NCBI GenBank assembly: GCA_918026815.1
Contig: CAKJVC010000092.1
Location: forward strand, 992,001 to 1,056,000
Direction: 5' to 3'
DNA: 64,000 nucleotides
Source: Chalara sp. BL73
Taxonomy: Eukaryota > Ascomycota > Leotiomycetes > Helotiales
Part shown: positions 46,877-59,254 of the stretch, piece after piece
How the letters are laid out: each line of letters begins with the position of its first letter
Position numbering within the stretch: the stretch's first letter is position 1
Notes under the pieces: model-generated
Databases searched by the model: none
The model's input: only the letters and a program-made list of their open reading frames with translations
What the model was told of the DNA's origin: nothing
Position numbers and translations under genes: made by a program

Positions 46877-49709
46877 ATGTCGGGAAGATGGGGAAGCTTC
46901 CTCCAGCAGGCGGTAGCGGGGGTGGAAAGCAGGCTGGATACCATCCTTGCGGAGGGCCAGGAGGAGAGTAATAGTACGGCGAGTACGAAAAAGGTAGAAG
47001 AGAAGCCTAAGGAGACTTTGAAGCCTGAGAGTATGTTCATTACTTCAATTACTCCTTATCTTGGTCAGAATATTTGAATGTTAATGGGTTCCTTGGGGAA
47101 GAGAAGAGAAGCAATGAGCTAATTGGCACCAGGTGTCTCACGCAGCGCATCGGGCAACAGGGCGAACGATAGATTACAAGAGAGGTTAGCGAGAGCAGTA
47201 GCTGCGAAGAATGCGGCGCAGAAGGGAAAGGTGGATGGGACTGCGAACAAATCGGTATCAACACCACCAAGGACGGGGAGTCCCGCATTGAAGGATGAGA
47301 GTCCAAGGACGAGCGTTGATACGGCACCACCTGTTATGCCTCCTATGGCAATTCCTACTGAGGAGAAAGCCCCAGCGGACTTAACAGAGGAAGTTGCTGA
47401 ACCAGCACTAGCGAGCAGAGACACACCGAGCATAGAAGTGCAGAATACAAGTGAGGGGAAGACAGGAAAAGACGCAGAGCAGGACACTGGTGCGCCGACG
47501 GCGCAGGTGCAGAAAGAGAAAAAAGAGACAGAGCAAGGCCCTACAGGCCTTTTAGCGCAAGCTGATGAGGGTACCGCACGGCTTTCGGTAGATTCTGCGA
47601 GGTCGAGCCTTCCGAGGGACTCGATAGATTCGAACAGACCTACAGTTCCTGGATCTAGATCCTCGCTTGATATCCCGGCTGCACTAGTATCCGACATAAC
47701 AGCAGATCAGAAGGACCCGGCAGACTATGAAGCACTACTGAAGCAGGTACAGTCTGATTTTGAAGCCTCGGAGCTGCAAAGGCAGGAAGAGATTCACGAT
47801 TATGTAGAGCGTATCGATGCTTTGCAGGCAAAGCTACAATATCTTGCTAAGGAAAGTGCTGAGGCTGCGAAGAAAGCGAGTAATGCAGCTGCCAGTGGAA
47901 GCGTTGAGAAGAAATTGGCAGATAAGGACGAGCAGGTTGCACTGTTAATGGAGGAAGGACAGAAACTCTCGAAGAAAGAGCTCACACATCTTTCCACTAT
48001 CAAGAAGCTGCGCGCCAGAATTCAACAGGATAACAAAGAACTTATGGACGCGAAGAGCAAGCAGGAGAAGGCGGAGAAGGATGTTGCCTTTGCTAATGAG
48101 CGTTTGAAGCGGGCCGAAAGCTCAGAGAAACGTGTTAATGAAAAGCAGCGGCAAATAAATCAGCTGCAGAAGGATATCGAGTCGTTGAAATCTGAGAGGG
48201 ATTCGAAGGATTCTACGATTGCTAGTCTGAAGAGGCAGCTTGATGATGCGGCGGCTGAGGAGAAGAAAGCCGAAGTTAAAGCTACGAACGAAGCGTTAGT
48301 TGCGGAAAGGAGAAAGGTTGCGGATCTTGAAGATGATGTAGCCAATCTCAAGATTGAGAAGAATCTTCTGGCCGATAGGCTGCAAGGCCAGATTAAGGAA
48401 CTAAGGGAGAAGATAGATAAGGACGCTGAACGTTCAAGGATGCTAGAGTTGGAGATGAAATCTGAACAGCAAAATTTGGAGAGTAAATTAGAAGTAATGA
48501 GAGCTAGAGCTGAGGAGGTCACTACTGGAGCTACTGGTGATGCACAGGCGAAACTTTTAAGGCAGATTGAGATGCTGCAGACTCAGTATGCGGTTGCTAG
48601 TGAAAATTGGCAAGGCATTGAAGCTTCTTTAATTGCTAGGGCTGCTAGCCTTGAGAAAGAGAGAGATGAGGCTACGAGGCGAGAAGCCGATATTCGAAAG
48701 AAAGCTAGAGAAGTGGTAAGCACATCATTTGCCTATTTAAATACCTTTCTGATCAATTTACTAGACTCTTAAAGCAAAGCGGAACGAAGACGAGCTGGAG
48801 GAGTCAAGGTCAAGATTACCTAGCTTTCAAGAAGAGCTAGCTAATCACAAATCACAACTTGAGTCTCTGCAAAAGCGGGCCGAAGAAGCAGAATCTGCCC
48901 TGGTAGAAGCCCAGCAAAAGTTCGAGCAGGAAAAGCAATCTTGGGCATCTGACTTGCTCCAACGCATAGATGAAGAGCGTCAGAAATGGCAAGAAGAAGC
49001 TGCGATCCACGGCTCTCACGGGAATAGCCGCGCTCATTCACCCGTCGCATCCTCACGACGAGGTCTAACCTCTGAGTACTTAGGTCTCCAAAACCTACAA
49101 CTAAGACGAGCATCCGCACGATCCGTGAACAGCGATGTGCCGACCGTAGATCGCTTGCTCAACCGCCGTCCTTCTGCACAACCGCTGCGCTCTTCGGGCC
49201 AGAATACGCCGATGCGTCAGGACTCAAGTCAGTCTATTACAACGAATGGGGATGTGCCAATCCTGCCTGGGACACCGTTCATCAACACGGATAAGGATGA
49301 TGACTTTTTTGATGAGCCTGGATCGCCGCATCATACACTAAACGACCTAGTATCCACGTCTACTGTGGCGGCTGGTCCCTCAGTGCAGTTTGTCGAGCGC
49401 ATGTCCTCCACGATCCGGCATCTCGAGAGCGAGAAAGTTGCGACGAAAGAAGATATCGCGCGTCTATCAGCACAACGAGATGAGGCGCGGAAGCGAATCG
49501 TAGACTTAATGAGAGAGGTGAAGGAGAAGAGGGATGTGGAGGAGAAAGTCAAGGAGGTGCAGAAGGAGGTTGAGGAGATAAGGGGACGGTACGATGCCGC
49601 CTTGGAGATGTTGGGGGAGAAGAGCGAGCAGCTTGATGAAGCCAAGAGTGATATTGACGATCTGAAGGCGATGTATCGGGAATTGGTGCTGGAAAGGACG
49701 GGAAAGTGA
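46877..49709 (+). CDS. TMF/Sgm1-type golgin coiled-coil protein
   Basis: Three exons (46877-47030, 47133-48715, 48765-49709) give 893 residues. The start MSGRWGSFLQQAVAGVESRLD is an amphipathic helix of the type seen in golgins. Residues 60-220 are disordered. From about 240 a long coiled coil runs to the end. The block EQVALLMEEGQKLSKKELTH is the conserved TMF central motif, and the C-terminal 110 residues (FVERMSSTIRHLESEKVATK to DDLKAMYRELVLERTGK) form the Rab-binding TMF C-terminal domain. Yeast Sgm1 and human TMF1 tether vesicles at the Golgi through Rab6/Ypt6. An intron between the two coiled-coil halves (48716-48764) carries stops, so splicing is needed. Confidence 0.88.
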
Positions 49710-50012
49710 GGCGATTATGTGGCAGCTCTCCCTGGAAGACCTACAACCCAAATTCGACGATTGTCAGGAAGCTCTTAATAAGGTGGGGGGTGAGAGTGGA
49801 TGCTTGGAGGTTCATTTCCATGTGTAAACTTAGGGTTAGGCAAGGATATATTTGGTACTCGATAAAGGGGCGTGGAATAAGAAGCCAACACGGCGTGTTG
49901 ACACATTTGAACCCATTGTGCTACAATTTTGCCGCATTAACTCCACGGACTGCAACGCCAGATTCTTTTGGTATATAATTACATAGATTGAGCTAACACC
50001 GATTTTCCCAGC
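49710..50012. terminator. convergent 3' flanks of the golgin and PRP46 genes
   Basis: 303 bases between two facing stop codons; both transcripts must end here. No distinct element can be named. Confidence 0.35.
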
Positions 50013-51452
50013 TCAGAATTTCTGCCTTCCTAACGTCGGTTTCCAATCCAAGGGGTGCGTTTCAGGCGTAGCACTCTCGTCCTCCTTCCACACCTTGATC
50101 GTCTTATCTGCCTCGCCCGTAATCAACCGTAACCCCGTCCGATCGAACATACTCGTCATAATCCCCGCCTCCGCATCCAAGCTTCCAGGTTGCGCAATCG
50201 CGTCCATAGCCTGGAACCTGTGCCCGCTCTTCCAGTCCCAGAAACTCATACTTCCGTTATCGCCCCCCGAGAACAAGACGTCATCTTCGTTTACGCTCAT
50301 GGTGTTCACAACGGCGTTGTGGCCTTCGAAGTTCTGCATGAAGGCTCCTTCGGGACATTTCCATTGCTTGATGCTGTTTGTGCTTCCAGAGGCGAATGTG
50401 AATTCTTTTGGGTGCACGGCTAGCGCACGCACGCCTTTCTTGTGGTGCGTCAATACACCCATTGACTTTCCGGCTGCGAGATCCCAGAGCCGCACTGTGG
50501 AGTCGAGGGAGGCGGTAATGATCTGTGGATCGGCTTCTTGACATTTTAAATCAGCAACTGTGCCTTTGTGGCCACCGAGGACGTGGATATTGCTTCGTGT
50601 GCGCATGTCCCATACCCTAGCAACACCATCGCGACCTCCGGTAACTAGGACGTCCAATGTTGGATGCAGCGAGAGGGTATAGACTCCGCTGAGATGGCCG
50701 TGGTAATGGCGGATTACTTTGTTGGTCTCTAGGTCCCAGCACTTTACCATCTTATCTTCACCACACGAGAAGAGATATGGATGGCGTGGTGAGACAGCCA
50801 GACCTCGAACCGCCGAGATGTGGCCAGTTAATGTGAGTTTTAAACCTCCTGTCGCGAGATCCCAGATCTTAATAGTTCGATCTCCTGCGCCGCTTGCAAA
50901 CCATTTATTTTCTGGTTCTACGCACAATGATCGCACCCAGCCCAAATGCCCCGATATAACACGCATGAGCTTCCAAGGCGCGTGCCAGTTCGGCTTTACT
51001 TGTACGATCGTCTGTTTTCGCACTAAGCTCGAGGATGGCAGGTTTTTCTGAATCGTAGGTCCATTCGCGTTTGGTGGGGGCGCCGATGCGCCCTTCCCTC
51101 GTACCGTCAATGCAGTCGATGTGCCTCCGCTCCCATTCTGCTCTCTTGATACAACCCCCTCGATAAGTTTCACCGTCCTGCTCGGCGCCGCATCTTGCGC
51201 ATCTGCTGTGACCTTCCTCTTCTTCCCTCTTGCGCCAGCGACAGCTGCCTGCTTGGCTGCTAACGCGGGCGGTAACTCGCGTACATGCTCAAATTCCGAT
51301 TGTATGCGCGACGTAACTGCTAACCTCTCTGCTTTTTCAGTAGATGTTGGGTCTTCTAATAGTTCCCCCCCGAAAAGATCTCTTGATTGCTGCGCGTTTG
51401 CTTTGATGAGGGATTGTAGGTGGTCGACATTCGAGTCCACGGCAGCGGCCAT
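50013..51452 (-). CDS. PRP46: pre-mRNA splicing factor Prp46 (PLRG1/PRL1 family WD40)
   Basis: A WD40 component of the Prp19-associated (NineTeen) complex of the active spliceosome, in the nucleus. Single exon, 479 residues. The first 150 residues are a low-complexity arm ending [20 protein letters not shown], the family signature before the propeller. Seven WD repeats follow: [118 protein letters not shown] and the final [15 protein letters not shown]. Length fits the family. The start [15 protein letters not shown] is near a shared promoter with NAS6. Confidence 0.95.
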   Translation of the reverse strand: MAAAVDSNVDHLQSLIKANAQQSRDLFGGELLEDPTSTEKAERLAVTSRIQSEFEHVRELPPALAAKQAAVAGARGKKRKVTADAQDAAPSRTVKLIEGVVSREQNGSGGTSTALTVRGKGASAPPPNANGPTIQKNLPSSSLVRKQTIVQVKPNWHAPWKLMRVISGHLGWVRSLCVEPENKWFASGAGDRTIKIWDLATGGLKLTLTGHISAVRGLAVSPRHPYLFSCGEDKMVKCWDLETNKVIRHYHGHLSGVYTLSLHPTLDVLVTGGRDGVARVWDMRTRSNIHVLGGHKGTVADLKCQEADPQIITASLDSTVRLWDLAAGKSMGVLTHHKKGVRALAVHPKEFTFASGSTNSIKQWKCPEGAFMQNFEGHNAVVNTMSVNEDDVLFSGGDNGSMSFWDWKSGHRFQAMDAIAQPGSLDAEAGIMTSMFDRTGLRLITGEADKTIKVWKEDESATPETHPLDWKPTLGRQKF

Positions 51453-51765
51453 AATGTACCGTAGCTCTTAGTCGGCGTTAATTTGAGCTTCGACGAATAG
51501 GTGTTAGGTGGATTGTTGTAGCTGGTACATATACAGGAAATTATTTCAGCCTTGCGAGAAGATATAAGTTGAATTTGGTTGCTAGACTAAATGAACCTAA
51601 GCCATTCTGGGCAAACCATCAGGGAGCAAAGGCGGTGAGCACGATCTAGTGAATATTTTCGTTGCTCTAGCCTAGGCAAAGAGGAGACGAATCACTCTTC
51701 TGCTTCCGCTCATAAGTTAAAGGAATCGTTCACGAAAATATAATATTACAGATTTGGGAGTCAAG
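51453..51765. promoter_or_regulatory. divergent promoter of PRP46 and NAS6
   Basis: 313 bases between two outward-facing starts. No TATA box is apparent, as is common for housekeeping pairs. Confidence 0.45.
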
Positions 51766-52837
51766 ATGGATGATACTTCTAAGTTTGCTATTCACGAAGC
51801 TGCTCGAGATGGGAAAAGTAAGAATATTATATTGTCCGCCATCAAGTAAAAGTATAATACGCTAACAAAAACTATCTAGCATCTGTTGTTGAATCGCTCT
51901 TAAGCGTGAGTCTTAATTATTCCCTTAGCTGTATTAATGTGCCCTTTACTCACAAAATTCATAGGCAAATCCAAAGCTGGCTGAGCGCAAAGATGATGAT
52001 GACCGGCTACCAATCCACTGGGCCATATCATACAACCACTTTGATATAGTAGTTCTCTTAAGCTCAGTCAAAAATTTTGATCCTGATGTTCAAGTATGTC
52101 TTTACCTCTCAAATCGTTAACACTCTCCGTCACCTCATCTTAAAACCCTGAACCAAAGCTAATATATCCTGTAAGGACGGCTCGGGATGGACGCCATTAA
52201 TGATCGCTGTATCGCTCAAAGACGGAGAACAGCTCGTTGACCTCCTGCTCCGTAAAGAGGCAGACGTAAATGCTAAAAGTGACTTCAGTATTCTGTTTCC
52301 TTTCCCATTCGTTAACATGTTCCAGACTTCAGCGACCAAACAGCCCTACATTTCGCCGCCTCCAAAGCAAACCTCGACGTCGCCCGGCGTCTTCTAGACC
52401 ACAAGCCACCTGCTTCAGCCAGAGTTAAAGATAAACGCGGCCAATACGCTATCCATCGCGCTGCGGCTGTGGGGAGTGTCCCGATGGTACAGTTGTTACT
52501 CAAAAATCGGAGTCCGATCAACGCGAGTGACGTAGCGGGACAGACGCCGTTACACCATGCAGTTGCTGAAGGTCATGGTCAGTTCTTTTCTCTTTATTTT
52601 GTCGCTTTGCATGAGTAAGTGTGAGCGGGCTGATGATGGCTAGGTGATACGGCGGTTGAGCTGTTGAAAGCTGGTGCGGAAACGGACAAGAAGGATGTTG
52701 ACGGGTTTCTCGCTCTGGAACTTGCTCCTGATTCGCAAGTACGTTCTCCGTCTATTCTCATGCGTGCGGTTTATTGACTTGTACAGGTCCGGAAATTTAT
52801 ACTGCAGACTGCAGAACGGGAAGGGATAGAATTATAA
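51766..52837 (+). CDS. NAS6: 26S proteasome assembly chaperone Nas6 (gankyrin, PSMD10)
   Basis: Nas6 binds the Rpt3 ATPase and guides assembly of the 19S particle. Seven exons (51766-51817, 51880-51905, 51965-52093, 52176-52278, 52326-52577, 52644-52738, 52787-52837) give 235 residues; yeast Nas6 has 228. Ankyrin repeats follow one another: DRLPIHWAISYNHFDIVVLL, GSGWTPLMIAVSLKDGEQLV, SDQTALHFAASKANLDVARR, RGQYAIHRAAAVGSVPMVQL and AGQTPLHHAVAEGHGDTAVE. The RLPIHWA and GWTPL phrases are typical. All introns are 47-82 bases with GT..AG ends; the second exon is only 26 bases. The gene is very fragmented for its size and none of its frames alone shows the product. Confidence 0.92.
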
Positions 52838-53034
52838 CGTGGTAAGAACGAGAGAAATGTAGTAATGTGTGCATAATATGAGCTGTAATTCGCAACATTC
52901 CAAATGTTTACCTTTGATTTCCATATTTTGAAAGACTGCGAAATGCTTTGTACTCTGCGCCCCAGGAAAGATCAAAAGATGAAAAATCGGACACATTGTT
53001 GCATATTTCTTGGGGTATCATGATTTATCTATCA

Positions 53035-55501
53035 TTAAAATCCAAGGCCCTTCACCTCGGGATCATCCCTAAATGCCAATTTAACATCCTCCTCCCCAAT
53101 ACTCAACCGGATCTTTCCCGCTCGATCGGCCTTTCTCGCCTCCAATCCGATAATGCCTGCTTCCATGAGATCCACCGCTGAAGATCCCATTGATAAAATC
53201 CTCGGGACTTTCAGCTGTTGTCGTGATGAAAACTGCATCTTCTGTTTTCCGTTTGAAAATTCGCCATCTTTCAACAGATACTCTGTCACATTTCCACCAG
53301 TATCCATCTTCGCCATGCGTTTTGCTTCGTCTAGGACTTCGCCGAGAATGCTCTCCGCGATGCCTGTTCTTCTTGTTTTTGCGAGTAGGGCAGCGAGCAG
53401 AACCTTCGACGCTAGTGGTAGACTACGGAGAAACTGCTGCAAAGGACTAGTCGTAGCTTCATTAATAGCTCGCTTCACAGTCGCTATGGTTACAACCCCA
53501 AGAAATTTTGATGGCTTGCCAGCTTTTGCAGCCGTCTTACTTGGTGTGCCTGGGATCGTCCCTGAGTCCAGTACATCTGCTTCTGCGAGCTCCACAGCTC
53601 GTCTACAGATATCGAGGGCGCGTCTGGCATCCCCACTCACAGCTGCTACCTTCTTGCTTGCAAAAGTGATGGCGTCTGGGTCAACTATATTTCCCGGAAC
53701 ACCTTCAAGGCGGGACTGAATAATCTTCATCAGTTGTTCGTGAGTGTAACCTGGGAAAGTTATTCGTGTGAGACCTAATCTACTGCTGATTTTATTGCTT
53801 AATGTCCGCTCAGGAAGATCCATGGTATTAGCCACGGCTAGGACGATCAACTTGCTATGTCGAAGCCCTGGCCAGTTGAAGAAGTTGTACATCACGCTTT
53901 GGTTCTTTGTGACGAGTTGGTCCAGTTCATCCATCAACACAACACAAGGGACTCTCCTAGGACTTGGCTGACTAAACTCACGCTCTAGAAGATCCAAAGC
54001 TTGAGAAGGGCTAACACGCTCATCGTTGAGTGCCTCCCATAGTAAGGAATATGACTGGTGGGGATCAGTAACTTTCATGCCGTTGATCTCCACAAAAATA
54101 AATGAGTCGAGTTCATCCTCTTGCACGGAGGCGTTCAGCTGGGCAATCACCTCACGAACTGTTGCGGTCTTCCCAGTACCTGGAGTTCCAGAAATATAAA
54201 TACAGGCTCCCGAACCATCTGTAATCGCTGCCTCGAGATGTGAGTATACAGATGCAAATTCGTCCTCTCTACAAGGCAATGCTGTAGGGACAGCTGCTAC
54301 ATGTAGTTTTGAGCGTGCACCCTGGTATGGCGAGGAATATACATGATCAGGAGCCAGCATGCGTGTTCCCAGAGGCGTAAACTCTAATGGTTTCTTAACA
54401 GAATACTTCTTGTGACTGGGAGTCAGTAGCTTCGAAGGAGTTCGTGGTTTTCGAGGTGTAGAAGTCGTGGAGGTTTTAGTTTTCCTCCTCTTTCGGGGAG
54501 TCTTTTCAACATCGTCATCCATAAAATCATCTTCCTCGCCATCGTCTCTCATCCTATTCTCGTAAATATCTTCCTCGCTATCCTCGTCGAAATCTCTCGG
54601 ACGTTTCTTTGGTCCTTTCCTGCCAGATGGAGTCGATACGCCGTCCTTTTTGGGGACCTTTCTACCCATGACTGGGATATCACGCTCGATGATCTTCTTT
54701 AATTCTGCTAACCCTTCCTCACTTCCTTTGTAGATCTCATCCCAGATGAACTCCTCCGTATATCTAGCTGAGCGAGCCTCCACACCACGACGACAGATGA
54801 ACGTCTTATCGTAGTCCTTCGACTTCTTCGGGATCTTGCCAGTAGGGAATCGAGCATTATATGCCTCCGCAGAAAGGATGAGAGCCTTTCCATTGACAGA
54901 TCCCAGAGGGCAGTAATTGAAGTGCAAGGAAGCATATCGTTCGTTCTAGATTCCCCAATCAGCCTCTATCCCCTTTGCAGCATTTTTACTCGCACTTACT
55001 GGTAGAAAATCCTTCCTCTTCTTCTGCGCATTCCTAATATCCGTTTCCGACTGGAACCCTACATCAATTCAGTACGAATTTCCCCCTTCCCTCAAAGTAT
55101 GACCTACACATAATCTTAACCTCCATATCATCCTCCTCGCCATCCTCTCGAAAACCAGCAATTATCCCCGCCCAGATCTCATTCCTATCAGGCCTCAATA
55201 CCACCGGATCCCCTATCTTACAGACAAACTTTCCTGTCCTGGCACCTATGATCCTCTTCTCCCTGAACCTTGGCCTGCCCTTTCTTGATGGCGTAACCGC
55301 TTTTGCAGCATCTCTTTCTTCCTCATTATCCTCAATCCTTCCATTATCGTCGGTGTTACTTTCGTAGACCCATTCCCAGGGCTCGTCTTCATCCTCGAGC
55401 TCTGATTCGGAGTCCTCACGACCAGCTAACAATCTCCTCGCCCGCTGGGCTTTATCCTCTCGATTTTTTCGAGGTGTTGGGGGTTTTGATTTCGGTGCCA
55501 T
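53035..55501 (-). CDS. ORC1: origin recognition complex subunit 1 (ORC1)
   Basis: The ATPase subunit of ORC that marks replication origins. Exons 55501-55108, 55058-55000 and 54945-53035 give 787 residues. A BAH domain spans about residues 80-240; the exon joins rebuild its core KIMWFQSETDIRNAQKKR and PNERYASLHFNYCPLGSVNG. A basic, Ser/Thr-Pro linker follows (TPRKRRKTKTSTTSTPRKPR). The AAA+ domain has Walker A GTPGTGKT near residue 405, Walker B VVLMDELDQL near 495 and sensor-1 VLAVANTMDLPER. The C-terminus holds a winged helix. NAS6 ends 197 bases away in the opposite direction. Confidence 0.95.
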
Positions 55502-57057
55502 TGTGCCGTTCTGGTTGTTGACTTAGTACAGGGTTATGAAAGGTATTGGAGCATAAAACCACTTCCGAGGTTTACCCAGGACGCGACTTTTCGTGTTGAC
55601 GCGTTTAAGGGGAAGCGAGAGATGCTTGACAAGTGAGATTACAAAGGCTGCTAATAAACTTCATCACAAAACGTTATAAACTCTCTAAATAGAAGGGGGT
55701 TATTAATTGCTCAAAGTTCCAGAAATATTCTCTAATCATGGATTACCATATTTATTATAATGTATAGGTTAGAATTCCCTAAGTTCATCCCCTGTTCTCA
55801 AATCAAAGAAATTGTAGAACACGTTTTTATGGCATGGATATTGGGGATGCCCAAAAATTTATGAATAAACTTTGTACCCCGTAAGGCCTGCAGTTCTTCA
55901 GTGTTTTAGAAATTTTAGGATATAGCTCTGGATCGGGTTTCATAGGAATATCTTCTCCGAAAGGAGCAGCAAGATCTTTCTGATCTTTGAAGAAGGTGAA
56001 CTGGGTATATCATAACTTACGTGAGCGTTGTTAAGGAGGATACCTACTAGGATAAAATTTGCTCTGGGGCAAGCTACCACAGTGAGCAATCCGCGGATGC
56101 CTTGCATTGCTCGACGCTATACTTCTACCGGCAGATAAATAAGATTAATCTCGGATTTGGTTATGTCCATGCACCAGCGATGATCCGGATTCCCCGGGCT
56201 GGCTTTTGAGTTTGGTTCAAAGCAGCTAGCTGGATAGAGCTTGATTCTACCTGGAGGGTTTCGAGGTCGCATGTATTAGAAGCAAAGGAATCGGATCGGA
56301 TGCTGCCACCGCAGGAATAGCTTTACGTCGTATGCAATACTTTTTGTTACGGTAGCAGTGACATCTACGAACAGCCCAAGCCAAGATCTCGACATTGTCA
56401 CGGTTGGCATAGTTTTTACGCCGCAGAGAAAGAGAAAATCTATGTCGATTAGATATCTCGAGAAAAGAAGAAATATTTGACCGAAGTTTTCATTGAAATT
56501 GGGGCCGTGAGCAGGTTTTAGTCGGGCTTCGGCAAAGAGCGAAACACAACACAGTGAAGACCAGGTGTGAGAACTGCACTAGCAGTGAAGGCGAACAGCT
56601 CCATCGAGCGAGTACGAACCACCGTGGAAGCGACATCTGAAATGGAAAGAAGGAAGATAGTGGAATAATAAAGAGCAGGCTTGTATGGTAAAGGACATAA
56701 TATTTTTCATTTGATAGGCAGCCTAGCACATAACAAATGGCACATTAACATTGTGTAACCTCCTCTCTCCATTCCCATATACAAAGAGAATATCCCACGT
56801 AGTTCCTATCATTCACCCGTCCATCATAGCTCACAGCAATTCCTATAAACATGAATTGTCCTTTGATGTATACACAACCTGTTCTGTCGTTTCCTTCCTT
56901 TTCAGTAAACAATAAACTCCAAGAAGACAAACCATAGTGCTTCATATGATAACCCATTTGACCTGATTCCCACCATAACGCCGTGCTCCTCCAGATGATA
57001 TGCGCTCACTCAATCCAATTCCAAACGCCGAACGCAATACACAGAGTGATATAAAGA
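55502..57057. other. intergenic, no gene seen
   Basis: 1.6 kb of AT-rich sequence at its ORC1 side; frames at 56490-56957 are short and featureless. Confidence 0.4.
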
Positions 57058-59254
57058 TCATGCTAATAGCCAAACACAGCCGCATTGCGCGTTATCTCTT
57101 TTGTTGAAACCAACACCCCGTTCTTCAATGCTAGCAACCATATTCCGCTTTGCTTGCATCGAAGAAACAGAGCTAGGAACTGTCTCATTTAGAAAGATTT
57201 GAATAGGTTGGCCCGTGCTGCTTAGCAATGGTTTGTATGATCCATCCAGGTTTACGATCTGTTGTACGCAGTATGGGTCGATGTGCTGACTTCCAGGCAC
57301 ACGTCTTTCCTCAAGCTTGAACACTTTGGGGTACATAGGAAGTCTTGGACCATCACCCATTGGGTTTGATGTTTGGGTTGGTACGCTAGAGGCATATGTG
57401 TTGGTCCCTGTGGAAAATGGTGGCGCTCCAGAAAAGCTCGGGGTAGGAGCACCAGACGGGAAACTTTGAGGTCCTCGAGTACTCTGATTGATATAGATGA
57501 AGGCTTCTAACAATGTGCCATTCCAGTAGCAGAACCATGGCTTATCCCCAGGCACAGGTCCCATTGGCCATTGTCCCTTCCTATTGGAGAATTCGTCAGC
57601 CGTCTTGCCTCGATCTCCTCGTTCCTGGAGCCTAGAGCGTCGTTTAGAAACCGTTGCTGTTGGTGTAGGTGTTGGCGTAGGCACTACGAACTCATTCTCG
57701 CCCACAACTACAAGCTTATTATAAGTTGTTTGAAAGAACCATGCAGGGCCTCTTTCAGGATTTTGGTTGTCATTGACAATCTTTAGAATGTGAGGCTCGT
57801 TGAAAACTGGAGGCTGAGCACCGTAGGGTAGAACAGGTATGGTATGATTACCAAAGTCGAGGCGGATTGCATTATTAGACAGCACATCACTATCAGGTAT
57901 CATCGTGATTGTGACCTGATATGGAAGTGGCTGCACTTGGCACGACCAAGCACTACTCTGTGTAACATCCGGAAGACACCCACCAGGGGCGACTGAAGGA
58001 ACAGTAATAGGTAATGCAAATGTTCCTGTTGGAAGTGCCTCAATACCGACCGGGACTGTAGTCAGCGGGGTTGCATCCATAGTCTTGGTCATGGTGACGT
58101 CTTGAGTCGTAGTGATTTCTTGCCTGGGACATGTTAGGTCGAGATTCAAGATTCACAAAGTGAAAGACTTACGGATTCTGATCGCTGCTATAATGCTGTT
58201 GCTTTTTAGGTTTGTCGGGCGGCTTTAATGCGGCTAATACTGTGCCAAGTATGATTCCAAAGAGAACAAAACAGATCCCTATGAGCACAAAAACCCATAT
58301 TGGAACTATACCACAGACTTTCCGGCGTGCAACCTCCTGCCATTTCTTCAGTTTAGGCTTCTCCGCTGCTGCTACGGCACCTGTATTTACTTGATGCTCC
58401 GACAATAAACTCGGCGCTGGCGACTGTGCAGAATGCGGTGTGGAAAGGTCATCGCGAGACGCGAACTCAGGATCTCGTGTAGCAAGGCCCATTCCACCTG
58501 CACCTGCTGGAGTAGAAATCTGCACAGCAGGACGTGCTTTGCTGGCGAGTGCTTCATCATATTGTGTGTAAGGTGGAAGCTCCTCAGTATGCCCATCTGG
58601 CCCTATTATACCAGCAATCTCTTCTCCATCAGGCCCTAGCCGCCTTTGATACTCATTGTTCCGTCCAGGGAAACCTGCAATTTGCCCTCCGACAATGGCT
58701 GGGGCTGGATTGTTTTCCACTCTTGGATAGCCGCTGGGGACGTAAGGAAGTAATGGCACAGCAGGTCCTGCATAAGTGCTGTCCGATACCAGTGCCGTTG
58801 AAGTCGTTGCAATACTAGCTGTCCTTGCCAATTGCGATTGCTGAGGATACATTTGGTATGGATGTGAAGGCGCGGTCGGACCTTGATATAGACTTTCCGG
58901 CCTCGTATAAGGCACATCAGAAGAGACGGTTGATGATCTAACAACTGGCATTGGGTTCGAAGATGCTCCTGCAGGGGTTCGAGAAGAGGCGGCTCCCATT
59001 CCGCCATCGTGTTGCAGCGTAAATGAGTCGTACTGTGGTTTTGTCGTACTGGAAGGTCTTGGAGGAGGCGTTCGTGTTCTTATTTGAGATGGTATTCGAC
59101 GATGAGTGGGTGTGTGGTCGGTCGGTCGATATCCACCATCCGATATGCCCATTGCTGCCAGAGCATACTCATCATCGCTATCTTGTTCGTGCATAGAGAA
59201 TCGCGCCGACAGCCTCCTGTCGACACCTGTCGATGTACGATCTGGTACAACCAT
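57058..59254 (-). CDS. single-pass membrane protein with Ser/Thr-rich outer domain
   Basis: Exons 59254-58173 and 58123-57058 (49-base intron, phase 2) give 715 residues from the ATG at 59254; the frame runs on upstream but without a Met. Residues 1-300 are disordered, Pro/Ser-rich and presumably cytosolic. One transmembrane helix follows a basic segment (KLKKWQEVARRK, then IVPIWVFVLIGICFVLFGII). After it come a Thr-rich stalk, then a domain with several cysteines (CLPDVTQSSAWSCQVQPLPY), YPKVFKLEERRVPGSQHIDP and a C-terminus NAQCGCVWLLA. The type II topology and this outer domain occur in many ascomycetes as an unnamed family. A wall or surface-sensing role is possible but unproven. Confidence 0.8.
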